Source: JBBQYD01 sp942493075
GTDB taxonomy: Bacteria > Verrucomicrobiota > Verrucomicrobiia > Limisphaerales > UBA8199
Length of the DNA: 64,000 bases
Reading direction: 5' to 3'
Assembly: GCA_942493075.1 (NCBI GenBank)
Contig: OW818681.1
Location: forward strand, 1,736,001 to 1,800,000
Shown: piece by piece, positions 1-8,828 of the stretch
Numbering within the stretch: position 1 is the first letter of the stretch
Layout of the letters: every line of letters begins with the position of its first letter
The notes under the pieces: generated by a model
Database searches by the model: none
Told to the model about the DNA's origin: nothing
What the model saw: only the letters and a program-made list of their open reading frames with translations
Translations under genes and position numbers: made by a program

Positions 1-1122
1 GGTTTGCTCGGACATGCGAGTGGAAAATCTAAAGAGCTGGATGAGTTCTTCCGGGCGGCAAAGCCCTGTCAGTTCGTTCAAGTACATCCCGTTGAGGACA
101 ATCTGTCCATTCTTGACAGCTTTGAAAAAATCCTGGCGCAGCTTCTCATCCATGCGCTGCAGGAACAGATCCGCCGCCCAGCCCACTTCGACATTCCAAA
201 CAAAGCGTGAACCGGCCGGATAACTCGCAGTGCGCGCTGCTGCCGCCATTCCATCCGTCAGGTTCTTAACCTGCTTGGCCTCGATGGCCGTTTGAATTTC
301 AGTGTAACCGATGTCCGTATGTGAATGGGGCAGCACATAGACTGTCATTGGTCGGACTGGCTTTTGTTTGCAGAAGGCTTGCGCCGCTGTTACTCCAGCG
401 GATTTGAGTTCCAATGTGATTTGGGCCTCTTTCTTCACCTGTGGCACTTCGTAAGTGAAGCTGTTCTTTCCAGAGGACAGAGAAATCGTTTGTGCCGGGA
501 GGCCAGTTAGATGCAATTGAGCTTCTACAGTCTCCGCATAGGGGTGGGCGATCTGAACCTCCATCGTTTGCTTGCCCTGACGATCAACAAAGGGCAGGAC
601 CTTGGCTGTGATCTCATCACGGACCGGCGCGGAATCCGCCGGGGCCGATGTGTAAAAGGCCAGTTCTGCGCCGCCCACGCAAAGCAGGCCATTATTTCCG
701 AGTTTCGTGATGCGCCACGTCACTTGGGTGGCTGTGATCGGTTCGGGCAGCAGGAAAAGCGTTTCGCCGCTCCGTTGCTTTCGATGCGTAACGGTGAGAG
801 TCGGGCCGTTATCAAATTGAAACTCCGAGATAGCGACAGTCGCTGGATCATTGCGATCCACGTGCCGCACGGCTGAAATCACGGTGGGCTTCTCAAACTC
901 CATCCGCACTACCGTGTTAGTGCCTTCATCACGTGAGGCGTATTCGGTTTTGAGATTGCCATCCAAGAGATGGCTCAGCGCGAAGCTGCCGCCCGGGGTG
1001 TCTGAGTTCCCGTTTACCACTCGCGGTGCTGGCAAGGGAGCTAAAGGGGTAAGCGCCATGGCCGATTGAACCAGCAGGAGAGCGACACCAAGGCTGCCGG
1101 CCAGGAGGGTTGTTCTTTTCAT
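1..1122 (-). CDS. GH38-type alpha-mannosidase, N-terminal part (cut by window edge)
   Basis: The reading frame is open from an ATG at 1122 to the first base of the window, giving 374 codons with no stop, so the C-terminal part lies outside. The first ~23 residues form a signal peptide ending in an AMA-type cleavage site, so the product is exported. Residues ~30-130 look like a galactose-binding (F5/8 C-like) domain. Near residue 267 comes VLPHSHTDIGYTEIQ, the metal-binding His-x-Asp start of the GH38 catalytic domain, followed by WNVEVGWAADLFLQR. The same region is recognisably related to the complete GH38 protein at 13142-16519. It is the last visible gene of the leftward operon, 49 nt after the mannose-6-phosphate isomerase stop. 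The expected role is hydrolysis of alpha-mannosides in the periplasm or outside the cell; linkage specificity cannot be read. Confidence 0.85.
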   Translation of the reverse strand, partial: MKRTTLLAGSLGVALLLVQSAMALTPLAPLPAPRVVNGNSDTPGGSFALSHLLDGNLKTEYASRDEGTNTVVRMEFEKPTVISAVRHVDRNDPATVAISEFQFDNGPTLTVTHRKQRSGETLFLLPEPITATQVTWRITKLGNNGLLCVGGAELAFYTSAPADSAPVRDEITAKVLPFVDRQGKQTMEVQIAHPYAETVEAQLHLTGLPAQTISLSSGKNSFTYEVPQVKKEAQITLELKSAGVTAAQAFCKQKPVRPMTVYVLPHSHTDIGYTEIQTAIEAKQVKNLTDGMAAAARTASYPAGSRFVWNVEVGWAADLFLQRMDEKLRQDFFKAVKNGQIVLNGMYLNELTGLCRPEELIQLFRFSTRMSEQT

Positions 1123-1171
1123 AGTTTAACAAGGGGCTTGTTCAAGTGCGGTGGCTAAGTCGTTGTCGATT

Positions 1172-2929
1172 TCAGGTAGGTAGTTGCGGGCGAACGAAGG
1201 CTTTAATGGTGGCACATGGCTCCCCGGTCGTGGATCTAATCGTGTAAGCGCCCACAGCGGCTGGCACAATGAAGGTTTCTGCATAGTGCACTGTGAAAGG
1301 AGCGAACGCACCATCCGGGCTTTCGATCACAGCCTCCGAGCCTTTCACCAGGTTCAGGACATTCACTCCGCCGTGTGTGTCGTGCTGCGTCAGGCCCGAG
1401 AACCAGTGTCTGCGGGTTTCGATGAATTCCCTCGAATGCAGACCAGTGCGCTCTTCGCGCCAGTCTTTGCCCGAACTGAGCGGCTCCAAGCGGTTGATCA
1501 GATTCTCCCGGACCCATTCCGTGGTGCGATCCCACTGAATGTTGGCCAGGCCATGTTGAAGATGAATCGGACGGGGTTTGCCATCCAGGCCCAGCCGGCT
1601 CCAATCCCACATCTTAAAGGTAAAAATGTAAGGGGTTGCGCTAATTTCCAGGACCATGGAACCGGCCCCCGAACAGTGCACCGTCCCCGCCGGAATGAGG
1701 AAATGATCATGCGCGCGTGCAGGCCATCGGTTTGCGTACTTATCCGCAGGGAAAGGCATCTCGCCCGCCTGGGCAATTTGAAGGTCCCGTGCTAATTCAG
1801 AGGGGTCAACCTCGTTGCGCAGCCCCAAATAAACAGACGCGTCCGGGCCCGCATCCAGCATGTAATAGCTTTCGTCCTGCGTATAATGCATGCCGAACTC
1901 ATGCTGGATATACTCGGTCAGGGGATGGACTTGGAATGAAAGGTTGCCGCCCCCCATCGTGTCGAGCAAATCGAACCTGATGGGGAACTCATCCCCGAAA
2001 CGACCATGAACCTCATCTCCTAAAAGGGCCTGTGGATGGGCAAAGACCACGTCGATGGAGGGGAGTTCAACCAACTCCCCGCCAATCCGGAGCAGAAGGC
2101 TATTCTCCTCTGGCACACAGTCGAAACACCAACCGTAGTTGGGTTTGGATCTGTCCAAATCGCAGACCTCCTTCATCCAATGCCCGCCCCAGGGGGCCGG
2201 GTCGAAGAAGGGCACCACTCGAAACGGTCGCGTCGTGGCAAGACTGAGACCTTGTCGAACGGCGTCGCCATCCGCGAGCTTAGGATTCCCCGGCTGGGTA
2301 GTGTCTAAAACGAAATCCCACCGATTGATCAACGGGCGCTTCCAGCGATCGGCCACACGCCAATCAATGAAGAATGCGCGTTTATACTGCTGGCTGGCAG
2401 AAGCGGTGCGGTTATGCAGACCCAGGTTATCAGTCTCATTGCGTCGGAAACGAAGCTGGGCTTCCCATCTTGCCAGGTCGGCGTATACCAGGATGTCTCC
2501 ATGATGTATGAGGCGCGCGCCGCAGCCGACCACAAGGACCAGGCCGTTCTGCTGGGCTTCCACCTGGGTCCGCCAGTGCTGGAGTTTTCCAGAATCGAAG
2601 AAGGCCGGCAGCTTAAGGCCGGAGAGGAAGCCAAACACCGGATCGCCATCCCCCATGAAGGGCTGGGTCATCAGTTCCAACGCTGTTGGAGCAAGCATTG
2701 CATCGGCGCTGCGTACGACGAGCTGGGGATCGAGGCGCTTCTGAAGTTCCTCAATGATCTCCTCAACGTGCACCCCTGGATAGCATTCAATCACCAGGAC
2801 CCGTTTGGCCTTCCCGCGTTCTATTTCACAGCGCAGGCGCTGCGTCACCGATTCCCAGCCTGCTGCGCAAGCACAGTCGGTGTTCGGCACATCGATCGAG
2901 GGCAGTTTATCGTAATTACTTTTCTTCAC
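1172..2929 (-). CDS. Class I mannose-6-phosphate isomerase, long form
   Basis: A 585-residue cytosolic protein predicted to interconvert mannose-6-phosphate and fructose-6-phosphate. The C-terminal two thirds are a type I PMI cupin: SFQVHP near residue 333 and HDHFLIPAGTVHCSGAG near 405 supply the expected zinc ligands, with a further acidic stretch HYTQDESYYML between them. The N-terminal ~200 residues resemble a nucleoside-kinase-like alpha/beta domain (VLVIECYPGVHVEEIIEEL), but the P-loop Gly-Lys-Ser/Thr is missing, so it is probably not an active kinase. The start is GTG at 2929, 7 nt after the ROK kinase stop, with a weak GGAA upstream inside that gene. It sits between the sugar kinase and the mannosidase in one leftward operon, which fits mannose catabolism well. 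Confidence 0.88.
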   Translation of the reverse strand: MKKSNYDKLPSIDVPNTDCACAAGWESVTQRLRCEIERGKAKRVLVIECYPGVHVEEIIEELQKRLDPQLVVRSADAMLAPTALELMTQPFMGDGDPVFGFLSGLKLPAFFDSGKLQHWRTQVEAQQNGLVLVVGCGARLIHHGDILVYADLARWEAQLRFRRNETDNLGLHNRTASASQQYKRAFFIDWRVADRWKRPLINRWDFVLDTTQPGNPKLADGDAVRQGLSLATTRPFRVVPFFDPAPWGGHWMKEVCDLDRSKPNYGWCFDCVPEENSLLLRIGGELVELPSIDVVFAHPQALLGDEVHGRFGDEFPIRFDLLDTMGGGNLSFQVHPLTEYIQHEFGMHYTQDESYYMLDAGPDASVYLGLRNEVDPSELARDLQIAQAGEMPFPADKYANRWPARAHDHFLIPAGTVHCSGAGSMVLEISATPYIFTFKMWDWSRLGLDGKPRPIHLQHGLANIQWDRTTEWVRENLINRLEPLSSGKDWREERTGLHSREFIETRRHWFSGLTQHDTHGGVNVLNLVKGSEAVIESPDGAFAPFTVHYAETFIVPAAVGAYTIRSTTGEPCATIKAFVRPQLPT

Positions 2930-2936
2930 AGCAAAG

Positions 2937-3875
2937 TTAAGCTTGTTCCTGGATCAGCCACTCGCCAGCGAGCAGGGCAGCGTGATCTCCTAGTTTTGAA
3001 CGGAGCACCTGGACTTTCCCCCAGGGCGTATGAGCATGGCGGGTCACCCATTCCTGCACAGCCGGCACAATGACCTCGTGGCTGCCCATGATTCCACCAC
3101 CCAGAATTAGTTTCTCGGGGTCATAGGCATGAATTAACGAGACGGCGGTTGCCGACCAAACGTGGAGCGCGTGTCCGCACAATGCAAGGGCGCAGGAATC
3201 ATTCTCAGCAGCGAGGCGGAATACAGCCGCGAAATCGATTACAGGCTCATGAGCCAGGGCGCTCCGCTTGAAAGCCTCATGTGACTTGGCCAGTTCTTCC
3301 AGCTTCCAAGTTGAAGCTTCACTTTCTGAGCACCCGATATTACCACAGACACAGGGGCCCCCATCATAGCGCAGGGTGAGGTGTCCGCCCAGGATGCCGG
3401 CTTGTCCGTGGGCGCCGCGCAAAAGCTTGCCTTCGATGACGGCTGAGGCTCCCAAACCGGTGCCAAGTGTCATCATGACCAGGTTGTCGCAGCCGATCCC
3501 CGCTCCATAGCGCCATTCACCGACCAGCGCCATGCGGGCATCGTTGTCGATTGCCAGGGGCAAGCTGAACTCCTTCCTGGCCCAGGCTTTCAGATCCAAT
3601 TGGCTGGCATCGCCAAATTTTCCAAAATGGTCAAGAACGCGGGCGTTGGGGACGTCGATGATGCTGGGATAGGCAAAGGTTATTCCTGTGCATGAGGAGG
3701 GGGAACAAGCGTGTTCCCGGCACAGTTTTTGGAACTCTGCCGCCACCACTTTCAGTCGTTCACTCAGCGGCTGATCGGATTCTGCAGGGATCACCTGCAA
3801 GGCTGTCACTTCTCCGTCACGCACCAATCCCAGTTTGATGCGGCGTCCGCCGAAATCCGCGGCCAGGGTAATCAT
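2937..3875 (-). CDS. ROK-family sugar kinase (probable mannose/hexose kinase)
   Basis: A 312-residue ROK protein lacking the N-terminal helix-turn-helix of ROK repressors, so a kinase rather than a regulator. Visible motifs are the phosphate-binding DFGGRRIKLGLV at the N-terminus, IDNDARMALVGEW with the catalytic-type Asp, TLGTGLGASAVIEGKL, and the ROK zinc motif CVCGNIGCSES near residue 175. A GGH follows the HGQAG segment, as in sugar-phosphorylating members. The ATG at 3875 overlaps the end of the GntR gene by 4 nt, indicating translational coupling. Placed next to a mannose-6-phosphate isomerase, mannose is the most likely substrate, but glucose, fructose or N-acetylhexosamine specificity cannot be excluded from sequence. 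Confidence 0.88.
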   Translation of the reverse strand: MITLAADFGGRRIKLGLVRDGEVTALQVIPAESDQPLSERLKVVAAEFQKLCREHACSPSSCTGITFAYPSIIDVPNARVLDHFGKFGDASQLDLKAWARKEFSLPLAIDNDARMALVGEWRYGAGIGCDNLVMMTLGTGLGASAVIEGKLLRGAHGQAGILGGHLTLRYDGGPCVCGNIGCSESEASTWKLEELAKSHEAFKRSALAHEPVIDFAAVFRLAAENDSCALALCGHALHVWSATAVSLIHAYDPEKLILGGGIMGSHEVIVPAVQEWVTRHAHTPWGKVQVLRSKLGDHAALLAGEWLIQEQA

Positions 3876-4606
3876 TGTTCCTCCCGGCGCATGTCCAACG
3901 TGAGGGTGAAGCGAGAACTGACGTATCGCACCTCAGCGATTTCGAATGGGCGATTGCCGGGATCATAGACGATATGGCGCCGGAGGAGCAGAGGAGTGTC
4001 TTTTGAAACCTGGAGAAGCTTGGAAAGCCGGGCGTCTGCATTGACAGCCTGGAATTCTTCCCGGGCATGATGCGGGCGAACCCCGCTGGCCCGCTCGATT
4101 ACTTCGTACAAAGGCCGGTTGAAATCCTCAGTGCCCTTGAGGCCAAGCCGGGGGTGGAACCAGGAGGTGGTCTGCAGCACGGGCTTGCCATTCCAGCCGC
4201 GCACCCGATCTAGCCGCCACATTTCGGAATCCTCTGGCACTTGCAACGCTTCGGCCACGGTTGCAGGCGCTTTCATACTGCGGTAATCCAGGCGGAAATT
4301 CGTAACAGCGATCCCCTTGGAGGCCATCTCCCCGGTGAAGCTGCGCCAGGCGCGGATGCCTGATTCAAAGGGCCGCTGGGAGACGCGAGTGCCGATGCCG
4401 GCTTTGCGTTCGAGCACGCCTTCGAAGACGAGTTTGCTGATGCCTGAACGCACGGTGCCACGGCTGACGCCGAGTTTGGCGGCCAGTGTGACTTCGTCGG
4501 GGAGGAGTGCGCCCTTCTGATAATCGGGCCGCTGGACGAGGTCGCGAAGCAGCAATTCCACCTGGGCGTGGAGGGGGATGGGACTTTCGTGATTGATGGA
4601 CAGCAT
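3872..4606 (-). CDS. GntR/HutC-family transcriptional regulator
   Basis: 244 residues. The first ~75 form a GntR winged helix (PLHAQVELLLRDL, then LPDEVTLAAKLGVSRGTVR as the helix-turn-helix) and residues ~85-240 form a UTRA effector domain (GIRAWRSFTGEM, RLDRVRGWNGKPVL, IAEVRY). HutC-type regulators usually sense a sugar or sugar phosphate and repress the adjacent catabolic genes. It is the first gene of the leftward mannose operon and faces the large secreted-protein gene across a shared promoter region, so it probably controls both directions. A consensus sigma-70 promoter ends only 12 nt before the ATG, so the mRNA would have a leader of about 5 nt, and a palindrome overlaps its -10 box, suggesting autoregulation. 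Confidence 0.9.
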   Translation of the reverse strand: MLSINHESPIPLHAQVELLLRDLVQRPDYQKGALLPDEVTLAAKLGVSRGTVRSGISKLVFEGVLERKAGIGTRVSQRPFESGIRAWRSFTGEMASKGIAVTNFRLDYRSMKAPATVAEALQVPEDSEMWRLDRVRGWNGKPVLQTTSWFHPRLGLKGTEDFNRPLYEVIERASGVRPHHAREEFQAVNADARLSKLLQVSKDTPLLLRRHIVYDPGNRPFEIAEVRYVSSRFTLTLDMRREEQ

Positions 4607-4615
4607 AATGCCTCA

Positions 4616-4627
4616 TTGTTTATACAA
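4616..4627. promoter_or_regulatory. Candidate GntR operator over the GntR -10 box
   Basis: TTGTTTATACAA has arms TTGT/ACAA around a GT-N-TA-N-AC core, the half-site pattern of GntR-family operators. It overlaps the -10 element of the GntR promoter, where a repressor would block initiation. Assignment to this regulator is inference. Confidence 0.5.
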
Positions 4628-4648
4628 AGTAGTTTTGGCCATTGTCAA
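4619..4648 (-). promoter_or_regulatory. Sigma-70 promoter of the leftward mannose operon
   Basis: On the minus strand TTGACA (4648-4643) and TATAAA (4624-4619) are separated by 18 nt, close to the vegetative consensus. Initiation would fall near 4612, about 5 nt before the GntR ATG at 4606, leaving no room for a ribosome-binding site and implying leaderless or near-leaderless translation. Confidence 0.65.
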
Positions 4649-4690
4649 CAGGCGAGGAGAAGAAAAAATCGAAATTTGAAAAAATTCCCG

Positions 4691-4719
4691 TTGACAGTCT
4701 AAAACTAGAAACATATAAA
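4691..4719 (+). promoter_or_regulatory. Sigma-70 promoter of the rightward secreted-protein gene
   Basis: TTGACA (4691-4696) and TATAAA (4714-4719) with a 17-nt spacer, pointing at the gene starting at 4815. It predicts a leader of about 90 nt. GTTGACA, an AAAACTA spacer element and TATAAA are common to both divergent promoters, suggesting shared control. Confidence 0.65.
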
Positions 4720-4723
4720 TGTT
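4710..4723. promoter_or_regulatory. Palindrome over the rightward -10 box
   Basis: AACAT-ATAA-ATGTT has perfect 5-bp arms and covers the -10 element of the rightward promoter, a plausible repressor site. It differs from the TTGT/ACAA palindrome at the GntR promoter, so it may serve a different protein. Confidence 0.35.
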
Positions 4724-4814
4724 CGAACAAATGAATTTTCCAATGAGCTGCTCCATGTGCATGAAAGCGCTGGAATGCCCGTTGGAATACTGAAGTGAAC
4801 TCAATACACCCCTT

Positions 4815-7800
4815 ATGAACTACCATCCCCCCCAATGGCTTCGCCCGTGCAGGCTGGCCGCCGGCGCGGCGCTGGCCTCCATGCTCCTGACCCCGTCGGT
4901 TCAGGCCCTGGATGTCGTTGATCCATCCGGAGCCACCTATCTTAACATCAGCGATAGCAGCCACTTTTCCGCAGGCTACGAATCCTTCAACATGTTCAAT
5001 TGGGACCTGACCACCACATCGGTCGGCACCGTGCTGGAAGGTTCTGAGTTCGCCAAAAGTGGCGGAGGCTCGAGCTTCGTCGCCTTCGAGATGGATAAGG
5101 CCTATAATGGCATCGGCTCTATTTTCTATGCTCAAAGGCGCGGCGCCAATGCGACCGCCGACAAGATTACCAGCATTAGTGTTTGGACAAGCGGTAGCAC
5201 TCCATTTACAGCGGCTGATCCCGGGATCGCCCCCAACACAGTTGTTCTCATCACCAACACCACAGGCGGGCTGTGGCTGGAGTATCCTCTCACCAACAGC
5301 CTCGCAGGGCAGTACTTCCTAATGAAGCTGGACCAGGCTACCTCAAGTGGCAACCCGGGAGGCAACGAGCTCCGTCTCGGCGCAAATCTGAATCTACCGC
5401 CCACTGTCTTTGCCATTAACCCCGGCTACACGAATCTTTACACTGGCAATACCGTCCAGTTTACCGTGAGTGCTAACGGCAGTGCTCCGCTCAGCTATCA
5501 ATGGAAGGCGGGTGCGGTTGGCTCCGGCACGTATACAAACCTGGTGGACGGGCCCAATGTATCAGGGGCCAGTTCCAACATTCTGACGCTCCGCAACCTG
5601 GCTCTTGTGGATCGAGACCTGCAGGTAACGGTGACCAACCCCTACGGGGACGCGAGCAGCCCGGCAGCGGCCACTCTCAGCGTTTCCACAAGCCTGCCGC
5701 AGGTAGTTACGCCTATCGCTCCGGAAACACTGCAGCAGGCCTCGGGCTATCCTTTCTCCATCTCCGTGGGAGTGGGCGGCAGCATGCCCACGACCTACCA
5801 GTGGACTCGTAACGGAGCTCCGCTAGCCAATGACAGCAGGATCAATGGAGCGAACTCCAATGTTCTGACCATCGCCGCCGCGCGGGCGGAGGATGCCGGC
5901 ACCTACCAACTGGCCATGACCAATGCCTACGGTGGGGATGTGAGCGGTGTCGCAACGGTCACTGTGGTTCCCAGTTTGCCAGTGATCGGTTTGGATGGCT
6001 CCATTTACACAAACGTGCGGGATAGCAGCCATTTCAACGCCAGCTACGTTGCAGCAAACCTCTTTACACACAATGTGACCGGACTCGCTCCGGGTCAAAC
6101 CCTCTCGGGCGCGGAGTTCGCCCGAAGCGGCCCTGGCAGCGCATGGGTCGCGTTTGACGTGGATGCTTCCTATACGGTGGGATCGATCTACTTTGCGCAA
6201 CGCGCTGGCTCAAACACGGGTGACAATATGCAGAAGGTGAGCATCTGGGCGAGTGACAGTGCTTCATTTGCGACGGTTGACCCTGGCACCGCACCTGCCG
6301 CTGTGATCTCGCTTCTGCCCAACACTGGCACGCCAGTTTGGCGGGAATATTTCCTGCCCAGCAATCTCATTGGCCGCTATTTCCTTTTGAAACTTGAACA
6401 AACGACCATCACCGGAAATCCAGGCGGCAACGAATTCCGCCTGGGGTTGGCCCAGCAAACCCCGGCGATAGTCACCGGTCCTACCAACCAGGTTGCTTTC
6501 AACGGAACCACCGTGCAGTTCCATGTGGGCGCGTCGGGCGCGGCGCCGCTGAGTTATCAATGGCAGGCAAGGGCAGCCGGCAGTGCGGGGTCCTTCATCA
6601 ACCTCCTGGATAGTGCGAATGTTTCTGGCGCCACCGGCGCTACTCTCACGCTGCGCAATATACCTTTGGCAAACCTGGAATACCGGGTGCAGGTTTCCAA
6701 TTCCATCGGCCTTGCGACCAGCGATCCGGCCACTCTCACTGTGAGCACAAGCGGGCCCCAGATTGTAACGGACTTAACTCCCGCTGCTATTCGCTACCCA
6801 GCCGGTTATGACCTTACCCTTGCTGTCCAGGTTTCGGGAAGTGGTCCGATGACCTACGTATGGAAGCGCGGCGGTCAATCCCTCGCGAACGGTGGGCGGA
6901 TTAGCGGTGCAACATCCAATGTGCTAACCATCGCCGATGTGGAAGCGGGCGATGCCGGCACGTATCAGGTGTTCCTGAGCAATACCTATGGAAATGTCGC
7001 AAGCGCCGAGACAGCGATCACCGTTGAACAAGGGCTGGCATTCTATGACGGTTCGGCTTGGACACTTAACAACGGCGCGACAATTGATGGGAGTGGTGTT
7101 CTGACTCTCACCGAGGGTGTGGGCGGGCAGTTTCGCAGCGCCTTTTTCAACTCAGTTGTTCCGATCGATGCTTTTTCAGCCTCGTTCATTTACCAGGATG
7201 TGAATCTTGGATCGGCTGACGGCGCGGCTTTCATTCTGCAAAACGCACCTGCCGGCCCTGCCGCCCTGGGACCTGGTGGTGGGTTCCTGGGGTATTATGG
7301 CATTACTCCCAGCGTAGCCCTCACTTTCAACCTGTACAACAACCCCGGTATCGCACTGCGAACCGGTGGCACAGTTGGTGGCTACTCGGGAACCGGACCT
7401 GTGGATATCAGGAGCGGGAATCCGATCAGAGTGGATATCAAGTACGTGGCTGGAACAATGATCGTCGTCCTGACCGATACTGCCACCACGGCTTCGTTTA
7501 CGAACAACTACAGCATTGATATTCAGACAGCAGTCGGAGGCCATACGGCGTACGTCGGATTCTCCGGAGCGGATGGCGGCCTTACTTCCTTCCAGCAAAT
7601 CAGCGCATTCAGTTTCGCTCCGATCACTGGAGCAGCCCCTGAGATCGTCGCCGATGTTCAACCAGTTCGTCTCGCGCAGCCTATCGGACTGAGCTTCTCT
7701 CTATCTGCCGCTGCGTCCGGCGCCTCTCCGCTCACCTACCAGTGGAAGCGAAACGGCACCCCGCTTGCGGATGGCACGCACATCACGGGCGCTCAATCCA

Positions 7801-8738
7801 ACAAGTTATTTGTGACCAAGGCGTTGCCTGAGGACGCCGGCAACTATCAGCTCTTCATCACAAACGCCTACGGATGGACAAATACCAGCGTGGCGATCGT
7901 CACTCTGACAAACGCGATCAACCTCGGAGATGGTTCGGCATGGACGCTCAACGGTGGCGCTGGCATTACCAACGAGGTTCTGACAATTACAGATGGCGGC
8001 AACAGCCAGGCCCGGAGTGCTTTCCTGAGCGCTCCAATGCCGATCGATGGCTTCGAGGCGTCCTTCACCTACACGGATGTAAGCGCTGGAGGTGCGGATG
8101 GCATTGCGTTCATCATCCACAACTACAAAGATGGCGCTAACTCACTGGGAACCGGCGGCAGCGGCTTGGGCTATGCCGAGATTACGGAAAGCGCCGCGCT
8201 CGAATTCAGCATCTATGAAAACGGTCCTGGTGGACGCGGTATCGCCTTCGCCACAAACGGGCTTTATCCGCAGACGGGTGTGAGCACCTACTCGACCACC
8301 GCGCCACTGAATTTGGCGAGCGGCAATCCGATTGACGTGCTGGTGCGCTACTACAATGGCGTGCTTTCACTGACAATGACTGATGCTGTTGCAACCGTTT
8401 CATTCAGCACCAATTATCTGGTCAACCTGCCATCCATCGTTAAGGGCCGGACGGCTTATGTCGGGTTCAGCGGTGGAACAGGAGGAGTGACATCAATCCA
8501 GGATATCTCGAATGTGAGAATTGTCCCGATGCCTCCTCTATCGGTTCAACGCAGCGGCACATCCACTGTGATCCGCTGGCCGGTTACCGCTGCCGACCTC
8601 AAACTGCAGCAGGCTGAAAGCCTGACTTCCGGTAATTGGCAGCCTGTGAGTGCGACGGTGACTATTGTGGATGGTATGCACCAGGCCACGTTGACACCTG
8701 GGCCCGGCGCCCTGTTCTATCGGCTTACTCTGCCGTAA
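4815..8738 (+). CDS. Large secreted Ig-like / L-type-lectin multidomain protein
   Basis: 1307 residues with a signal peptide (cleavage after VQA near residue 31). Domains in order: a ~160-residue discoidin-like module (32-193), two Ig-like domains (195-388; YQWKAG, YQWTRNG, DAGTYQLAMTNAYG), a second copy of the discoidin-like module (390-545), two more Ig-like domains (549-737), an L-type-lectin-like domain (738-935; SADGAAFILQN), another Ig-like domain (942-1032), a second lectin-like domain (1035-1237; GADGIAFIIHN), and a C-terminal segment ending LFYRLTLP like other verrucomicrobial exported proteins. No catalytic domain is seen, so a carbohydrate-binding or adhesive surface role is likely. 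It is first in the rightward half of the mannose locus, with its own promoter. The repeated-domain architecture is clear; the ligand is unknown. Confidence 0.8.
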   Translation: MNYHPPQWLRPCRLAAGAALASMLLTPSVQALDVVDPSGATYLNISDSSHFSAGYESFNMFNWDLTTTSVGTVLEGSEFAKSGGGSSFVAFEMDKAYNGIGSIFYAQRRGANATADKITSISVWTSGSTPFTAADPGIAPNTVVLITNTTGGLWLEYPLTNSLAGQYFLMKLDQATSSGNPGGNELRLGANLNLPPTVFAINPGYTNLYTGNTVQFTVSANGSAPLSYQWKAGAVGSGTYTNLVDGPNVSGASSNILTLRNLALVDRDLQVTVTNPYGDASSPAAATLSVSTSLPQVVTPIAPETLQQASGYPFSISVGVGGSMPTTYQWTRNGAPLANDSRINGANSNVLTIAAARAEDAGTYQLAMTNAYGGDVSGVATVTVVPSLPVIGLDGSIYTNVRDSSHFNASYVAANLFTHNVTGLAPGQTLSGAEFARSGPGSAWVAFDVDASYTVGSIYFAQRAGSNTGDNMQKVSIWASDSASFATVDPGTAPAAVISLLPNTGTPVWREYFLPSNLIGRYFLLKLEQTTITGNPGGNEFRLGLAQQTPAIVTGPTNQVAFNGTTVQFHVGASGAAPLSYQWQARAAGSAGSFINLLDSANVSGATGATLTLRNIPLANLEYRVQVSNSIGLATSDPATLTVSTSGPQIVTDLTPAAIRYPAGYDLTLAVQVSGSGPMTYVWKRGGQSLANGGRISGATSNVLTIADVEAGDAGTYQVFLSNTYGNVASAETAITVEQGLAFYDGSAWTLNNGATIDGSGVLTLTEGVGGQFRSAFFNSVVPIDAFSASFIYQDVNLGSADGAAFILQNAPAGPAALGPGGGFLGYYGITPSVALTFNLYNNPGIALRTGGTVGGYSGTGPVDIRSGNPIRVDIKYVAGTMIVVLTDTATTASFTNNYSIDIQTAVGGHTAYVGFSGADGGLTSFQQISAFSFAPITGAAPEIVADVQPVRLAQPIGLSFSLSAAASGASPLTYQWKRNGTPLADGTHITGAQSNKLFVTKALPEDAGNYQLFITNAYGWTNTSVAIVTLTNAINLGDGSAWTLNGGAGITNEVLTITDGGNSQARSAFLSAPMPIDGFEASFTYTDVSAGGADGIAFIIHNYKDGANSLGTGGSGLGYAEITESAALEFSIYENGPGGRGIAFATNGLYPQTGVSTYSTTAPLNLASGNPIDVLVRYYNGVLSLTMTDAVATVSFSTNYLVNLPSIVKGRTAYVGFSGGTGGVTSIQDISNVRIVPMPPLSVQRSGTSTVIRWPVTAADLKLQQAESLTSGNWQPVSATVTIVDGMHQATLTPGPGALFYRLTLP

Positions 8739-8744
8739 ACCTTT

Positions 8745-8775
8745 GCGCCGGGAGCGCTATCAACGCTCCCGGCGC
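8745..8775 (+). terminator. Strong hairpin after the lectin-domain gene
   Basis: Arms GCGCCGGGAGCG and CGCTCCCGGCGC (12 bp, perfect) flank a 7-nt loop, 6 nt after the stop codon. There is no following T-run, so it may act as a partial terminator or an mRNA 3' stabiliser separating the abundant lectin transcript from the downstream genes. Confidence 0.5.
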
Positions 8776-8828
8776 ATCACCCCGGCTTAAACCAGCCGCC
8801 TTTAAAATCTCTCGGACATTGGAATTAA

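Noticed and set aside
511..876. Plus-strand 121-codon open frame opposite the partial GH38 gene
   Set aside because: Antisense shadow of a gene supported by catalytic motifs and a signal peptide.
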